DNA of 64,000 nucleotides from Gimesia sp. (GCA_002706765.1 PAJV01000016.1:1-64000), one strand, 5' to 3'; positions 34,893 to 44,805 are shown, counted from the stretch's first letter. Program-made: numbers and translations. Notes: a model not told the origin generated them from the sequence alone.

Positions 34893-37211
34893 TTAGTCCG
34901 CCAGGTTCACTTTCGCCCGCAGTGTCTTCGCGGCAGCCACCATGTTCTGTAAGGCGGGCCTGACTTCGTCCCATTTGCGGGTCTTCAGTCCACAGTCCGG
35001 GTTGACCCATAACTGTCGTGGCTCCAGCACATTCAATGCTGTTTCAAGCAGATCAACCATCCATTCCACCGTCGGCACTCTGGGCGAATGAATGTCATAC
35101 ACGCCCGGTCCGATTTCATTGGGATAGCGGAATTGAACGAAGGCATCCAGCAGCTCCATGTTACTCCGCGAGGTTTCAATCGAAATCACATCGGCGTCCA
35201 GAGCGGCAATCGCTTCAATAATGTCATTGAATTCGGAATAACACATGTGCGTGTGAATCTGGGTCTCATCTTCCACACCCGCTGCCGACAGGCGAAAACA
35301 GTCGACCGCCCACTTGAGATACGCGGGCCAGTCGGAACGACGCAGCGGCAAGCCTTCGCGAACCGCCGGCTCGTCAATCTGAATGATCCGGATCCCGCCG
35401 GCTTCCAGGTCCAGCACTTCATCACGTATCGCCAGGCCAATCTGCTGGCAGGTTTCGCTGCGAGGCTGGTCATCACGAACAAACGACCATTGCAGAATCG
35501 TCACCGGCCCGGTCAGCATGCCTTTCATCAGTTTCTGCGTGCAGGACTGTGCGTACTTTGTCCATTTCACGGTCATCGGTCCCTTGCGCAGAATATCACC
35601 GAAGATGATCGGCGGCTTCACACAGCGGGAGCCGTAACTTTGCACCCAGCCGTTTTTCGTGGCGAGAAAACCTTCCAGCTGTTTGCCGAAATATTCCACC
35701 ATGTCATTCCGTTCGGCTTCGCCATGCACGAGCACATCCAGGTCGACGGATTCCTGATACTGAATATCACTGGCGATGCATGCCTGCAGAAACTGCTCAT
35801 AAGCCGCTTCTGTCAATTCCCCTTTCTTGAACGCAGCACGCGCCTTGCGAATTTCATCCGTCTGCGGAAACGAACCGATGGTCGTTGTCGGAAACAGCGG
35901 CAGCTGCAACGCGTGCTGCTGCAAAACGTGGCGTTCTGCATAAGGACTCTTACGGGTCCGCATCGGTTCGGTCACGGCGGCACTGCGTTCTTTCACTTCC
36001 CGACGATGCACGCGCGGCGAATTGCGGCGGGCATTCATCGCGGACAGATTCTCATTCAAATCGTCTGCAACACTTTCTCTCCCTGTATTGATACATTGAG
36101 TCAGAACAGAGATTTCAGCCAGCTTCTGCCGGGCATAGGCCAGCCACTGTCGGATTTCTGAATCCAGATCGGTTTCGTTTTCCAGATCGACGGGCGAATG
36201 CAGCAGCGAACAGGAAGGACCGATCAGAATGCGATCCGCGCCAATCCGTTCGACCGCTTTCTCAATTAACGCCAGTGACTGTTCGAAATCGTTCTTCCAG
36301 ATATTACGACCGTCGATCACGCCCAGTGAGAGCGCCACATCCGCCGGCAGTTGATCCAGCACGTCGTCCAGTTGCTCAGGAGCGCGGACCAGATCGATGT
36401 GCAACGCAGCGACCGGCAGTGAAACGGCGGTCGGCAGATTCTCCCCGAGAGGACCAAAGTAAGTCGTCAACGCGATCTTGATTCCGCCGGGGATCATCGA
36501 GAGCTGATCGTAGGCCCGCTGAAAGGCGACACGCTGCTCCGTCGTCAGATCGAGGACCAGGCAGGGCTCGTCGATCTGAATCCACGTGGCACCGGCAGCT
36601 GACAGCCGGGTCAGTACTTCCACATACACGGGCAGCAGGTGCTCGAGCAGAATTAAGCGGTCGAAGTCAGCGGTTCCCGATTTCCCCAGCAGCAGAAAAG
36701 AGACCGGGCCCAGTATGACCGGACGGGTATCGATGCCCAGGGCTTTCGCTTCCAGGAATTCGTCGATGACTTTCGTCGACGCCAGTTGGAACCGCTGATC
36801 AGGTTCGAACTCGGGAACGAGGTAATGATAGTTCGTATCAAACCATTTGGTCATCTCCAGCGCGGCGACACCGGCAGTGGTCGCGTTGACCGACTTGCCC
36901 CCTTTTCCGCCTCGCGCCATTGCGAAATAGGTTGTCAGATCAACGGTTCCGCCCGTCCATTGAAAACGGGCCGGGATCGCACCGACCATGGCTGTCGTAT
37001 CCAGCACCTGATCATACAGCGAGAAATCATTCGACGGAATCTGTTCGATTCCTGCCGCCTGTTGCAGTTTCCAGTGTGTTGCACACAGGTCGCGACCGAT
37101 CTGCTGCAGTTCTGCTGCGCTGATTTTTTCAGTCCAGAATTTTTCGACGGCTCGTTTCAGCTCACGGTGGGCGCCGATACGGGGGAATCCAAGATTCGTA
37201 GCAATAGCCAT
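34893..37211 (-). CDS. metE: Cobalamin-independent methionine synthase
   Basis: A 772-residue enzyme that moves a methyl group from methyltetrahydrofolate triglutamate to homocysteine. The N-terminal and C-terminal barrels are both present. The zinc site is in the C-half: His and Cys in HTHMCYSEFNDIIEAIAALDADVISIE (about 653-679), Glu in the downstream IE, and the last Cys in NPDCGLKTRKW (about 740-750). FPTTTIGSFPQTDEIRKARAAFKKGELTE marks the start of the catalytic half. The start is ATG at 37209-37211 with AAGGAG 7 nt upstream. It is read from a long leader with a small frame. Confidence 0.95.
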   Translation of the reverse strand: MAIATNLGFPRIGAHRELKRAVEKFWTEKISAAELQQIGRDLCATHWKLQQAAGIEQIPSNDFSLYDQVLDTTAMVGAIPARFQWTGGTVDLTTYFAMARGGKGGKSVNATTAGVAALEMTKWFDTNYHYLVPEFEPDQRFQLASTKVIDEFLEAKALGIDTRPVILGPVSFLLLGKSGTADFDRLILLEHLLPVYVEVLTRLSAAGATWIQIDEPCLVLDLTTEQRVAFQRAYDQLSMIPGGIKIALTTYFGPLGENLPTAVSLPVAALHIDLVRAPEQLDDVLDQLPADVALSLGVIDGRNIWKNDFEQSLALIEKAVERIGADRILIGPSCSLLHSPVDLENETDLDSEIRQWLAYARQKLAEISVLTQCINTGRESVADDLNENLSAMNARRNSPRVHRREVKERSAAVTEPMRTRKSPYAERHVLQQHALQLPLFPTTTIGSFPQTDEIRKARAAFKKGELTEAAYEQFLQACIASDIQYQESVDLDVLVHGEAERNDMVEYFGKQLEGFLATKNGWVQSYGSRCVKPPIIFGDILRKGPMTVKWTKYAQSCTQKLMKGMLTGPVTILQWSFVRDDQPRSETCQQIGLAIRDEVLDLEAGGIRIIQIDEPAVREGLPLRRSDWPAYLKWAVDCFRLSAAGVEDETQIHTHMCYSEFNDIIEAIAALDADVISIETSRSNMELLDAFVQFRYPNEIGPGVYDIHSPRVPTVEWMVDLLETALNVLEPRQLWVNPDCGLKTRKWDEVRPALQNMVAAAKTLRAKVNLAD

Positions 37212-37262
37212 TCACAGGCTCCTTTTATTTTCAAATGAATAGGATGGTGAAACAGTTTGTGT

Positions 37263-37290
37263 TGCGCACCTTCTATAGAGTGTGCGCACC
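37263..37290. repeat. Direct repeat TGCGCACC, 20 bp apart
   Basis: TGCGCACC at 37263-37270 and again at 37283-37290, two helical turns apart, about 50-80 bases upstream of the metE start. A further related GTGCGCA copy lies near 37340. The spacing suits a dimeric or tetrameric activator on one DNA face; the regulator is unknown. Confidence 0.45.
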
Positions 37291-37538
37291 GGTAGCGTTA
37301 TCGTGTCTGTGAAGTATTCCGCAAATCAGACGCAGACAGTGCGCAGACCGGGAGTGTGTTCACAAACCGTATTAAAAAACGATGAGTGGGTCGATGAGTT
37401 TAATGGTCCGAAACAGGACACGGCGTCGAGATAGATCGCGGCTGGCTGCGCGCAGGCAGAGACGTTCTTCCAATCAAAGAACGCAGCAGACCTGATATCT
37501 GCGCAGAGGGACTCTCAGAGTTCTTACGCAGTGAAAGA

Positions 37539-37558
37539 CGCCTGCATCACAGCAGGCG
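37539..37558 (-). terminator. Hairpin after the metE leader frame
   Basis: CGCCTGC pairs perfectly with GCAGGCG around a 6-base loop, 20 bases after the stop of the 34-codon frame, followed on the minus strand by TCTTTC. It could terminate or attenuate transcription into metE. Confidence 0.45.
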
Positions 37559-37577
37559 CGCAACGGCAGTGTCCGTT

Positions 37578-37682
37578 TCAGACCAAGGGCATGTCAGACT
37601 CGTCGGCGTCTCCAACCCGTCTGTATTCGGGCGAGACATACAGCCGGTCACACCAGTGCACACGCTGCATATAAAGGGTCAT
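37578..37682 (-). CDS. Possible 34-residue leader protein upstream of metE
   Basis: ATG at 37680-37682, stop TGA at 37578-37580. The product is MTLYMQRVHWCDRLYVSPEY followed by a short charged tail ending MPLV; its mix of aromatic and charged residues looks more like a real peptide than random sequence. GGAA-acaggt precedes the ATG, a weak ribosome site. It lies about 370 bases upstream of metE and just before a hairpin, suggesting either a leader peptide or a separate small gene. No similar family is identified from memory with certainty. Confidence 0.45.
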   Translation of the reverse strand: MTLYMQRVHWCDRLYVSPEYRRVGDADESDMPLV

Positions 37683-37759
37683 ACCTGTTTTCCTGTGAAA
37701 ACCAAAAGGACGCTGGAAGAAAAGCCGCAATCAAGGCGTCTTCTCAATTCCAGAGTCAG

Positions 37760-37788
37760 AGCTTAACAGCCGCCCCCGATTGCGTCAA
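37760..37788 (-). promoter_or_regulatory. Candidate sigma-70 promoter of the metE leader
   Basis: On the minus strand TTGACG (37783-37788), a 17-base spacer and TAAGCT (37760-37765). The -35 box is good and the -10 box poor. Located about 80 bases before the 34-codon frame. Confidence 0.3.
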
Positions 37789-37961
37789 CTTGAAAATCAG
37801 TCAAAACAGTCATTGGTTGAGATGACGAAACCTGACTTGATGACACGCGAATCTGAAGATGAGTTCCTGATGATTTTTTTCCTTCACTCTCGCCCTGTCG
37901 TCTATTGAAACAGGGCTTCTCTGCTTTATAACCAGCAAGCTATGGGAAACATGAGCGCCGT

Positions 37962-38438
37962 TTACGTTTTTCGCCACCACCAATGAGATTCCAAGAAAGG
38001 AAGAAATGAACTTTTAATTTGAACTGCGCAATCAGCTTGCACGCTAAGATTGTTTTCAATGGTTTCTTTCAATCCTCGATCAAGTACTCGCAGTTTTTCA
38101 CTAATCTCAAAAGACAGATAGTTTTTGCATAATTCAAGACCCGACCGGAGTGACAGGACAAGCATCATCTCTTCATATTCAAGAATACCACCATAGTCTA
38201 AAATTCGTCTTAATTGCTCATACTTTTGATTCCATTTCGATTCGATTTCATTTCTTCGTACGTCGAGAAACATTTGAATCTGACATTCCGGTAACTTCTT
38301 ACGCCATGCATTCTCTAACAACCCTGCTTGAGAAGCAGAGTTTAGTTCCTCATAAATTGTTGCCACATCGAAGGAGTACTCTTTAATAAGGGCATCATTT
38401 AAACTGTCTATCATTTTCAATAATTTGACTTTCACCAT
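37962..38438 (-). CDS. AT-rich hypothetical protein
   Basis: A 158-residue protein, mostly helical and charged (MIDSLNDALIKEYSFDVATIYEELNSASQAGLLENAWRKKLPE), with no signal peptide or domain I recognise. The base composition differs from its neighbours: one 60-base line (38221-38280) has 20 G+C, 33%. The start is ambiguous between two adjacent ATGs (38441 and 38438); AAAGG lies 7 nt before the second. It is probably an acquired or fast-changing gene, and it separates metE from nrdB. Confidence 0.6.
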   Translation of the reverse strand: MVKVKLLKMIDSLNDALIKEYSFDVATIYEELNSASQAGLLENAWRKKLPECQIQMFLDVRRNEIESKWNQKYEQLRRILDYGGILEYEEMMLVLSLRSGLELCKNYLSFEISEKLRVLDRGLKETIENNLSVQADCAVQIKSSFLPFLESHWWWRKT

Positions 38439-38648
38439 CATGTTACCTTTGAAAGCAGAAAGCAGTCACATCAATTCTGCAAGCCTGGTTAAACAGTGCT
38501 CGTATCCGAGATACCAGGCCTAACTAACTATTGCAAAACTGCTTCCATATCTACCCACACGATCAGTTTACCGTGTTCCTCTCCGAGAGACATTTACGAT
38601 CATTTAAAGTTCATTTTTGTATCACATATCACACCGCGCACGAAAAAA

Positions 38649-38670
38649 GGGACCACCGGCTGGTGGTCCC
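38649..38670 (-). terminator. Rho-independent terminator of nrdB
   Basis: GGGACCACC and GGTGGTCCC form a perfect 9-bp stem around a 4-base loop. On the minus strand it is followed by TTTTTTCG. It lies 35 bases after the nrdB stop. Confidence 0.9.
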
Positions 38671-38704
38671 TGCGAGGGTGCCTTGTTTTTTTGTTGCGGA
38701 CGGA

Positions 38705-39784
38705 TCAGTCCCAGTTTAATGAACCGGAGCTCTGGTATTCGGTCACGCGGGTTTCGAAGAAGTTCTTTTCCTTCGAGAGGTCCATCGTTTCGCTCATCCA
38801 GGGGAACGGATTCGAAGAACCGTACTGGGGGGGCAGGCCAATGCGTTCCAGGCGACGGTCAGCGATGTGCTGCACGTATTCGCGGAACAGGTCGCCGTTC
38901 AGACCGAGGATGCCGGTCGGCAGGCAGTCTTTGGCGTACTCGATTTCCAGCTCGGCGGCATACTTGATGCGGTCGATAATCGACTGCTGGAACTCGGGAG
39001 TCCAGAGACCCGGGTTTTCCTGCTTGATGCCGTTGATCAGGTCGATGCCGAAGTTCAGGTGAATGGTTTCATCCCGCAGGATGTACTGAAACTGTTCGCC
39101 GATGCCGGTCATCATGTTACGACGATGGAACGAAAGCACCATCACGAAACCGGTGTAGAAGAAGAGTCCTTCCATGATCAGGTAGTAACCGATCAGATTT
39201 TTCAGGAAGGCCTGGGCCCCTTCGAAGGTATCGGTTGTGAAATCGTGATCGAGAATTTCCGAGGTCAGCTCCATTTCCAGCTGATCTTTTTTCGCAATCG
39301 CGGGAACTTCGTGATACATGTTGAAGACTTCCGACTCATTGAGCCCGAGGCTTTCGACGATGTACAGGAAGGTGTGCGAATGCACGGCTTCTTCAAAGGC
39401 CTGACGCAACAGGTACTGACGGCATTCCGCATTGGTCACATGCTTGAAGATGGCCAGCACGATGTTGTTGGCCACCAGGCTCTCTGCAGTCGCAAAGAAG
39501 CCCAGATTCCGCATGATCACGAAACGTTCGCCATCGCTGAGTTTGCTGGAACGCCAGGTTTCAATGTCCTTGGTCATGCCGACTTCGGTGGGCATCCAGT
39601 GGTTGGCACAACCATTCAGGTAATGTTCCCAGGCCCAGTGATACTTTAAAGGCATCAGCTGGTTGACGTCGACCTGAGAGCAGTTAATCAGGCGTTTTTT
39701 ATCTGCTTTGAAACGGCCTGTGGGAGTATCCCCCACTGGAGTGACCGATGTATTGGAATTTGTATTTGCATTAAGGATTGTCAT
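38705..39784 (-). CDS. nrdB: Ribonucleotide reductase small subunit, class Ic-like
   Basis: A 359-residue ferritin-like R2 protein that supplies the radical for NrdA. Metal ligands: E101 (AESLVANN), E132 and H135 (EEAVHSHTF), then Glu in the [19 protein letters not shown] region and E/H in [10 protein letters not shown]. The residue at the E. coli Tyr122 position is Phe139, and the first ligand is Glu, not Asp. Both match the class Ic enzyme of Chlamydia, which uses a Mn/Fe centre in place of a tyrosyl radical. The start is one of two adjacent ATGs (39787 or 39784); AAAGG is 7 nt before the second. It lies 73 nt after nrdA. Confidence 0.93.
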   Translation of the reverse strand: MTILNANTNSNTSVTPVGDTPTGRFKADKKRLINCSQVDVNQLMPLKYHWAWEHYLNGCANHWMPTEVGMTKDIETWRSSKLSDGERFVIMRNLGFFATAESLVANNIVLAIFKHVTNAECRQYLLRQAFEEAVHSHTFLYIVESLGLNESEVFNMYHEVPAIAKKDQLEMELTSEILDHDFTTDTFEGAQAFLKNLIGYYLIMEGLFFYTGFVMVLSFHRRNMMTGIGEQFQYILRDETIHLNFGIDLINGIKQENPGLWTPEFQQSIIDRIKYAAELEIEYAKDCLPTGILGLNGDLFREYVQHIADRRLERIGLPPQYGSSNPFPWMSETMDLSKEKNFFETRVTEYQSSGSLNWD

Positions 39785-39857
39785 CATAACACCTTTTTGA
39801 AATCCATTTATTGAATAAGACTGAACACGTTTGAGAGCGGGGATGAAAAGACTGTGA

Positions 39858-42707
39858 TTACTGGCAGGCCTCGCAATCACCGTCCAGGTTACAGCTTTCG
39901 CCGGGCGTCACCATCGTGGCGGCGGGCTCCCGGTCGACCTGAATATCCCCTGAAGCACTGGCGTTTTTCATCCAGCGGGGCTGAATGCCAAACTTGTTGA
40001 CGTCCACGGTTGACTTCTCAACCTGGGTGGCTGCCAGTGTTCGCAGATAGTAAGTGGTCTTCAACCCGCGTTCCCAGGCCAGCATATACATCTCATGCAG
40101 TTTTTTGCCGGAGGGTTCTTCCAGGTAGAGGTTGAGTGACTGTCCCATATCGATCCATTTCTGGCGATGGGCGGCACACTCAATGGTCCACTTGGGTTCG
40201 ACTTCAAACGCCGTCAGGTAACGGGCCTTCAGTACATCGGGGATCCGCTCAATTTCCTGAACCGAACCGTCATAATACTTGAGGGCTTCCAGCATGTCCG
40301 CATCCCACAGATCGACGGCTTTCAGGTCGTCCACCAGCTGGCGATTGACCTGGGTGAACTCGCCGGAAAGATTACTCTTCACATACAGATGTTTGTAGGA
40401 AGGCTCAATCGATTGAGAAACACCGATGATCGTGGAGATCGTCGCCGTTGGAGCAATCGCCATCACGTTACTGTTACGCATGCCGTTGGCAGCGATGGAA
40501 TCGCGAACGACCTGCCAGTCCAGGCGGGTCTGGCGATCGACTTCGACCGGAATACCCCGTTCTTTTTCATACAGGTCCAGCGTGTCGATGGGTAACAGAC
40601 CCCGATCCCACTTGGAACCGGTGTAAGAACCATAACGTCCCCGCTCGCCGGCCAGTTCCGAAGAAGCCAGGATCGCGAAGTAGGAAATGGCTTCCATGCT
40701 GGCATCGGCAAACTCAACGGCCTGCATGCTGGCATAGCTGATGCCCTGGGCCAGCAAGGCATCCTGGAAACCCATGATTCCCAGACCGACGGGGCGATGC
40801 TTGGTATTCGAGTTGCGTGCTTCGGGAGTGGGGTAGTAATTGATGTCAATCACGTTATCCAGCATCCGCATTGCAGTCCGAACGGTTTCTTCCAGCATGC
40901 CCAGGTCAAGCTGACCATCGACAATGTGCAGCTTGAGGTTCACTGAACCCAGGTTGCAGACCGCCGTCTCATCCCGCGAGGTGTTGAGCAGGATTTCGGT
41001 ACAGAGGTTACTGCTGTGCACAACGCCGACATGATCCTGGGGAGAACGCAGGTTGGACGCATCCTTCCAGGTAATCCAGGGATGTCCGGTTTCGAACAGA
41101 CGTGTCAGCATTTTACGCCACAACTCGACAGCAGAAATACGGCGGAACAGTTTGATTTCGCCGGTCTCTGTCATGCGTTCGTATTCGGCGTAGCGTTTTT
41201 CGAAATCATGACCATACAGATCGTGCAGATCAGGCACATCATTCGGGCTGAATAAAGTCCATTCACCATCTTCGCGGACGCGACGCATAAACAGGTCGGG
41301 AATCCAGTTGGCAGTGTGCATGTCATGGGTACGACGTCGATCATCGCCTGTGTTTTTACGCAGGTCGAGGAACTCTTCGATATCCATGTGCCACGTTTCG
41401 AGGTAGGAACAGACAGCGCCTTTGCGTTTTCCGCCCTGGTTCACGGCAACCGCGGTATCGTTGACCACTTTCAGGAACGGAATCACGCCCTGGCTCTGGC
41501 CATTGGTACCACTGATGTGAGAGTTGGTCGCCCGGATCTGTGTCCAGTCGTTCCCCAGTCCGCCGGCCCATTTGGAGAGCTTGGCATTGTCGGCAACACA
41601 CTTGAAGATGTGATCCAGATCGTCGTTCACCGTCGACAGGTAACAGGAGCTCAACTGCGGATGCAGTGTGGCTGAGTTAAACAGCGTCGGCGTTGCCGAT
41701 GTAAATCGGAACGAGGAGAGGATGTTGTAGAACTCAATCGCCCGGCCGGTGGCATCCCCTTCTTCCTGAATCGCCAGTCCCATGGAGACCCGCATCCAGA
41801 AATACTGGGGTGTTTCAATGCGTCGGCCACCAATGTGCAGCAGGTAACGATCGAAGATGGCCTGCAGACCCAGGTACTGGAACAGGTGGTCCCGTTTGGG
41901 TTCGAGTGCCAGGGCGATGCGGCTCAGATCGAACTTATGCAGATCGGCTGTCAGTCGTTTGGCGGCAATGCCGTCTTCCAGGAACTTGGGAAAACGATCG
42001 ACATACAGCTGATTCAATTCATTAACGTCCGAGGGTGCATTTCCCAGGGCGTCGTTATAGATAATTTTCAGCATCAGTCGTGAAGCAACCGTATCGTAGG
42101 CAGGATCACGTTCAATCCGGGTACGGGCCGCCAGAATCATCGCACGGTACAGTTCTTCGACAGAAATACCATCGAAGATCGAACGCATGACTTCTTCCAG
42201 CAGTGCTTCCGCGGAACAGTCGCCTTCCAGTCCGCGACAGGCATCGGAAAGTCGTGCCAGAATGCGGGCTTCATCAAAGGGAACCTTGGTCCCGTCTGTC
42301 AGAATCACATGAAACCGGGGCGTTGTGGATTTGATGGTTTCGGATTCTTCCACCAGGTCAGACGATCCACGGAGTGCACGCAGCTTGGCGCGTTCTGCCC
42401 GATAGACGATGTAGCGGCGGGCAATGCGATAGTGCCCGCGTCGCATCAGCATCATCTCGACGACGTCCTGAATTTTTTCAACTTCAACCCCGGCGTCGGA
42501 ACTGGCCGCGGCTGCAATTTCATTGGCGACCGACTCGACCATCTCCGGGATTTCCATCCGGATTTCGTCATCGAGTGGTTGATTATCCGCAAGGTTCAGT
42601 TCCGCGCGGAAAGCGTTGGAAATTGCCCGACCGATCAGCGATGCATCAAAGGGAGCTGTCCGTCCCCCGCGCTTCGTGACGACCCATTCTGTTTGCGCTC
42701 GAATCAT
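39858..42707 (-). CDS. nrdA: Ribonucleotide reductase large subunit
   Basis: A 949-residue class I reductase alpha subunit. It begins with two ATP-cone regions ([26 protein letters not shown], about 8-33; [26 protein letters not shown], about 132-157), giving allosteric control. The catalytic barrel has the redox cysteines in [18 protein letters not shown] and [14 protein letters not shown], and the active-site NLCTE segment. The tail [11 protein letters not shown] carries the C-terminal thiol pair that re-reduces the active site. It precedes nrdB in one operon, and NrdR-type boxes lie ~450-500 bases upstream. Confidence 0.96.
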   Translation of the reverse strand: MIRAQTEWVVTKRGGRTAPFDASLIGRAISNAFRAELNLADNQPLDDEIRMEIPEMVESVANEIAAAASSDAGVEVEKIQDVVEMMLMRRGHYRIARRYIVYRAERAKLRALRGSSDLVEESETIKSTTPRFHVILTDGTKVPFDEARILARLSDACRGLEGDCSAEALLEEVMRSIFDGISVEELYRAMILAARTRIERDPAYDTVASRLMLKIIYNDALGNAPSDVNELNQLYVDRFPKFLEDGIAAKRLTADLHKFDLSRIALALEPKRDHLFQYLGLQAIFDRYLLHIGGRRIETPQYFWMRVSMGLAIQEEGDATGRAIEFYNILSSFRFTSATPTLFNSATLHPQLSSCYLSTVNDDLDHIFKCVADNAKLSKWAGGLGNDWTQIRATNSHISGTNGQSQGVIPFLKVVNDTAVAVNQGGKRKGAVCSYLETWHMDIEEFLDLRKNTGDDRRRTHDMHTANWIPDLFMRRVREDGEWTLFSPNDVPDLHDLYGHDFEKRYAEYERMTETGEIKLFRRISAVELWRKMLTRLFETGHPWITWKDASNLRSPQDHVGVVHSSNLCTEILLNTSRDETAVCNLGSVNLKLHIVDGQLDLGMLEETVRTAMRMLDNVIDINYYPTPEARNSNTKHRPVGLGIMGFQDALLAQGISYASMQAVEFADASMEAISYFAILASSELAGERGRYGSYTGSKWDRGLLPIDTLDLYEKERGIPVEVDRQTRLDWQVVRDSIAANGMRNSNVMAIAPTATISTIIGVSQSIEPSYKHLYVKSNLSGEFTQVNRQLVDDLKAVDLWDADMLEALKYYDGSVQEIERIPDVLKARYLTAFEVEPKWTIECAAHRQKWIDMGQSLNLYLEEPSGKKLHEMYMLAWERGLKTTYYLRTLAATQVEKSTVDVNKFGIQPRWMKNASASGDIQVDREPAATMVTPGESCNLDGDCEACQ

Positions 42708-43513
42708 TCGATTGCCTCCTTTAAATGGAATGCTAAAAATCCGGCTGTGTCCATGCCGACAGCAGCTTGTGTATCAATGAGAAACGTTGTGATGAGACCG
42801 CAGTTGCACGCACAGTGCCCCACAATGAGCGAGCTCGCGACAGAAGGCCAGGAATGTAACAACAGACAAGACAGGGAACATGAAGAGACGGGAGCAGGCA
42901 GGCAACATTTCCATGGTGCATGAACTGGCAACTCCGTTTGCTCTTACGAAACCCTCACTGATCTGAAATTCGATTTCTAAAACCATCTGAATGTGAGAGC
43001 TGAGGATCCACCAGACCCCTGAGAGACAGGTTTTATGAGCAGGTTGCAGGCATGTTGTGCAGTCTGGAGAGAGACAAGAGCACGGCCCGGAACTATTCAA
43101 ATCAACACTGTCAGAAGGTCTGGTAAAACCACCTTTTTCTTGACCCACACCGAAACACTTGTTTAGCACTTTGTGTGAGCCACTCACTCGTAACACCCAA
43201 TATAGTGTGTATATTTCAGTAGTCAATACTAAATGTTGGACATCGTCCAAAGATGTCAAGAATCATTAGCGAGACTCTGCAAAACACTGTATTTGTAGAA
43301 ACTACACACAAATTTCATTCAAATCCAATCTTCAGATCACGGAATATTGTAAAAGAATTTTTTCTGAACCGGCTGACCGTCAAACTTTCAAATGCCCCCT
43401 CATCTTGCAAAAAGAGACCAGCTTGAAAGAGGGCAAAACATCAGATTACGCGATTCTTCATCAGAGTTTCATGCAGTCTGTTTCCTCATACAACCTGCTG
43501 ATGGCCTGGCAAA
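42708..43513 (-). promoter_or_regulatory. Upstream region of nrdA
   Basis: About 800 bases before nrdA on the minus strand. The NrdR-type boxes sit at 43161-43208, so the transcript leader may be about 450 bases. A 161-codon frame (42774-43259) does not look like a real protein. The part next to hpnC (43260-43513) is AT-rich and has no gene. Confidence 0.5.
43161..43208 (-). promoter_or_regulatory. Pair of NrdR-type boxes upstream of nrdAB
   Basis: Read on the minus strand, 43193-43208 is ACACTATATTGGGTGT, close to the NrdR consensus (ACACWATATMTWGTGT). A second, weaker box at 43161-43176 reads ACACAAAGTGCTAAAC. Their starts are 32 bp apart, the three-turn spacing usual for NrdR box pairs. 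NrdR is a zinc/ATP-cone repressor of ribonucleotide reductase genes; no nrdR gene is in the window. Confidence 0.7.
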
Positions 43514-44485
43514 TCAACGATTCCTGCCCGTGATACGCCGCATCAGACTCTGGCAGAGCATTATACCAAACTCGAAACGGGTTACCTGGGGACGCTGTTT
43601 CCAGACATTGAACTGCTGCCGTTCGATGTGATCGAGTATCTTCAAGCCTCCCCGGATAAACAGATCGATGTCCACCTGCAGGCGACCGGGAAGCTGTGCG
43701 ATCAGAGGCACTCCCTCCAGCAGGTACTGCCGCGCGCGTTGCACTTCAAACGCCATCAATTTCTGAAATGACTCGTTGAATTCGTTCCGCTCAATCTGCT
43801 CTCTGGTATAGCCGAACTGCTCGCAGTCTTCCCGGGGAAGATAGATGCGGCCGATGGCGAAATCACGGGCGACGTCCTGCCAGAAATTGGCCAACTGCAA
43901 TCCCGTGCAAATCGAATCGGACCAGGCCAGCGTTTCTTCGGTAACCGACTCGCACAGGTGCAGCACCAGCCGCCCCACCGGATTGGCGCTTCTCTGGCAG
44001 TACGAAAGCAGTTCTGCAAACGTCTGATATTCGCTGATCCGCTGATCCTGCTCGAACGCCTGGATCAGGTCATCGAAGGCGGATTGAGGCAAGTCATATT
44101 TGACAATAGTGGGAGCCAGCGCAATAAATACCGGATGCAGACAGGACGTGGATGACGGCTGCGCATCTTCCGCGGCATTCTGAATACTCTGATAGCATTT
44201 CACCAGTTGAGACCGCCACCAGGCGAGCAGGTTGAGTGACTGGTCGGCGTCTTCGATTTCATCACCCAGATCGTCGGCCCAGCGGCAGAAGGCATAGATG
44301 TGATAAAAGTGCGGACGCAATTCCCGAGGCAGCGCCCACGAGACGACGGGGAAATTCTCGTAATGCCCGAGGGCGATTTTACGGCAATACGCCTGGGCCT
44401 CAGCCAGGGAGACTGGAGCATCCGTTCCCTGAAAACAGGGGGAATCGGGCCCCCAGGCCGCCAATTCATGCTCAAATGCCGTCAT
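43514..44485 (-). CDS. hpnC: Hydroxysqualene synthase-like HpnC
   Basis: A 323-residue squalene/phytoene synthase family enzyme. The two Asp-rich motifs are present: DDLGDE (about 69-74, in FCRWADDLGDEIED) and DVARD (about 212-216, in LANFWQDVARDFAIGRIYLPRED). HPVFIAL and NPVGRLVLHLCE support the HpnC type, which acts with HpnD and HpnE to make squalene for hopanoids from farnesyl diphosphate. HpnD and HpnE are not next to it. It is apparently monocistronic, with der divergent. Confidence 0.88.
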   Translation of the reverse strand: MTAFEHELAAWGPDSPCFQGTDAPVSLAEAQAYCRKIALGHYENFPVVSWALPRELRPHFYHIYAFCRWADDLGDEIEDADQSLNLLAWWRSQLVKCYQSIQNAAEDAQPSSTSCLHPVFIALAPTIVKYDLPQSAFDDLIQAFEQDQRISEYQTFAELLSYCQRSANPVGRLVLHLCESVTEETLAWSDSICTGLQLANFWQDVARDFAIGRIYLPREDCEQFGYTREQIERNEFNESFQKLMAFEVQRARQYLLEGVPLIAQLPGRLQVDIDLFIRGGLKILDHIERQQFNVWKQRPQVTRFEFGIMLCQSLMRRITGRNR

Positions 44486-44805
44486 TTAGCCGGAACTTCC
44501 CAAACGCATAGCGCCAGTTGATTAACAATCGTCTCCCAACTGGATAATCTATAAGAAATATGACTCAACCGCTTACTATGCCAGAAGCCGTCGCAGGCGG
44601 CCTGTCGAGTTCTGTTTCATAACCGCCCGGCATCAGCACGCTCTGAATGCCAGCAGAATATACATACTTCGAATCGGCGGGCGCTCAACAGATTCTGATA
44701 CCAGCAGACTAAAGGGATACAGGTCTCAAGGCTGGAAATCAAGAGAGCCAACCCAATCCTGTTCGATTCACACTGAAAACGCTTTCCAAAGAAAAACGTA
44801 AAACC
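44486..44805. other. Divergent intergenic region, no gene seen
   Basis: 320 bases between hpnC (leftward) and der (rightward). It must hold both promoters. No hairpin, repeat or small frame worth calling was found; the short frames here lack protein-like sequence. Confidence 0.5.

Larger units (their letters stand above)
37212..37961 (-). promoter_or_regulatory. Long leader region of metE
   Basis: 750 bases, read on the minus strand towards metE. It contains a candidate promoter (37760-37788), a 34-codon frame (37578-37682), a hairpin just after it (37539-37558), a second hairpin GTTCTT/AAGAAC near 37464-37482, and two direct copies of TGCGCACC 20 bp apart next to the gene. I could not match it to S-box, SAM-II, SAH or cobalamin riboswitch consensus. 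Confidence 0.45.

Noticed and set aside
35088-36161. 357-codon plus-strand frame opposite metE
   Set aside because: Antisense shadow of metE.
37560-37580. GGACACTGCC, seen in E. coli btuB cobalamin riboswitch
   Set aside because: The other conserved elements (GGTG-AAATCC, AGACCTGCC in order) could not be found in the metE leader; a covariance search would settle it.
42774-43259. 161-codon minus-strand frame upstream of nrdA
   Set aside because: Cys/Ser-rich with no signs of a folded domain, and it runs across the NrdR-type boxes; more likely leader DNA.
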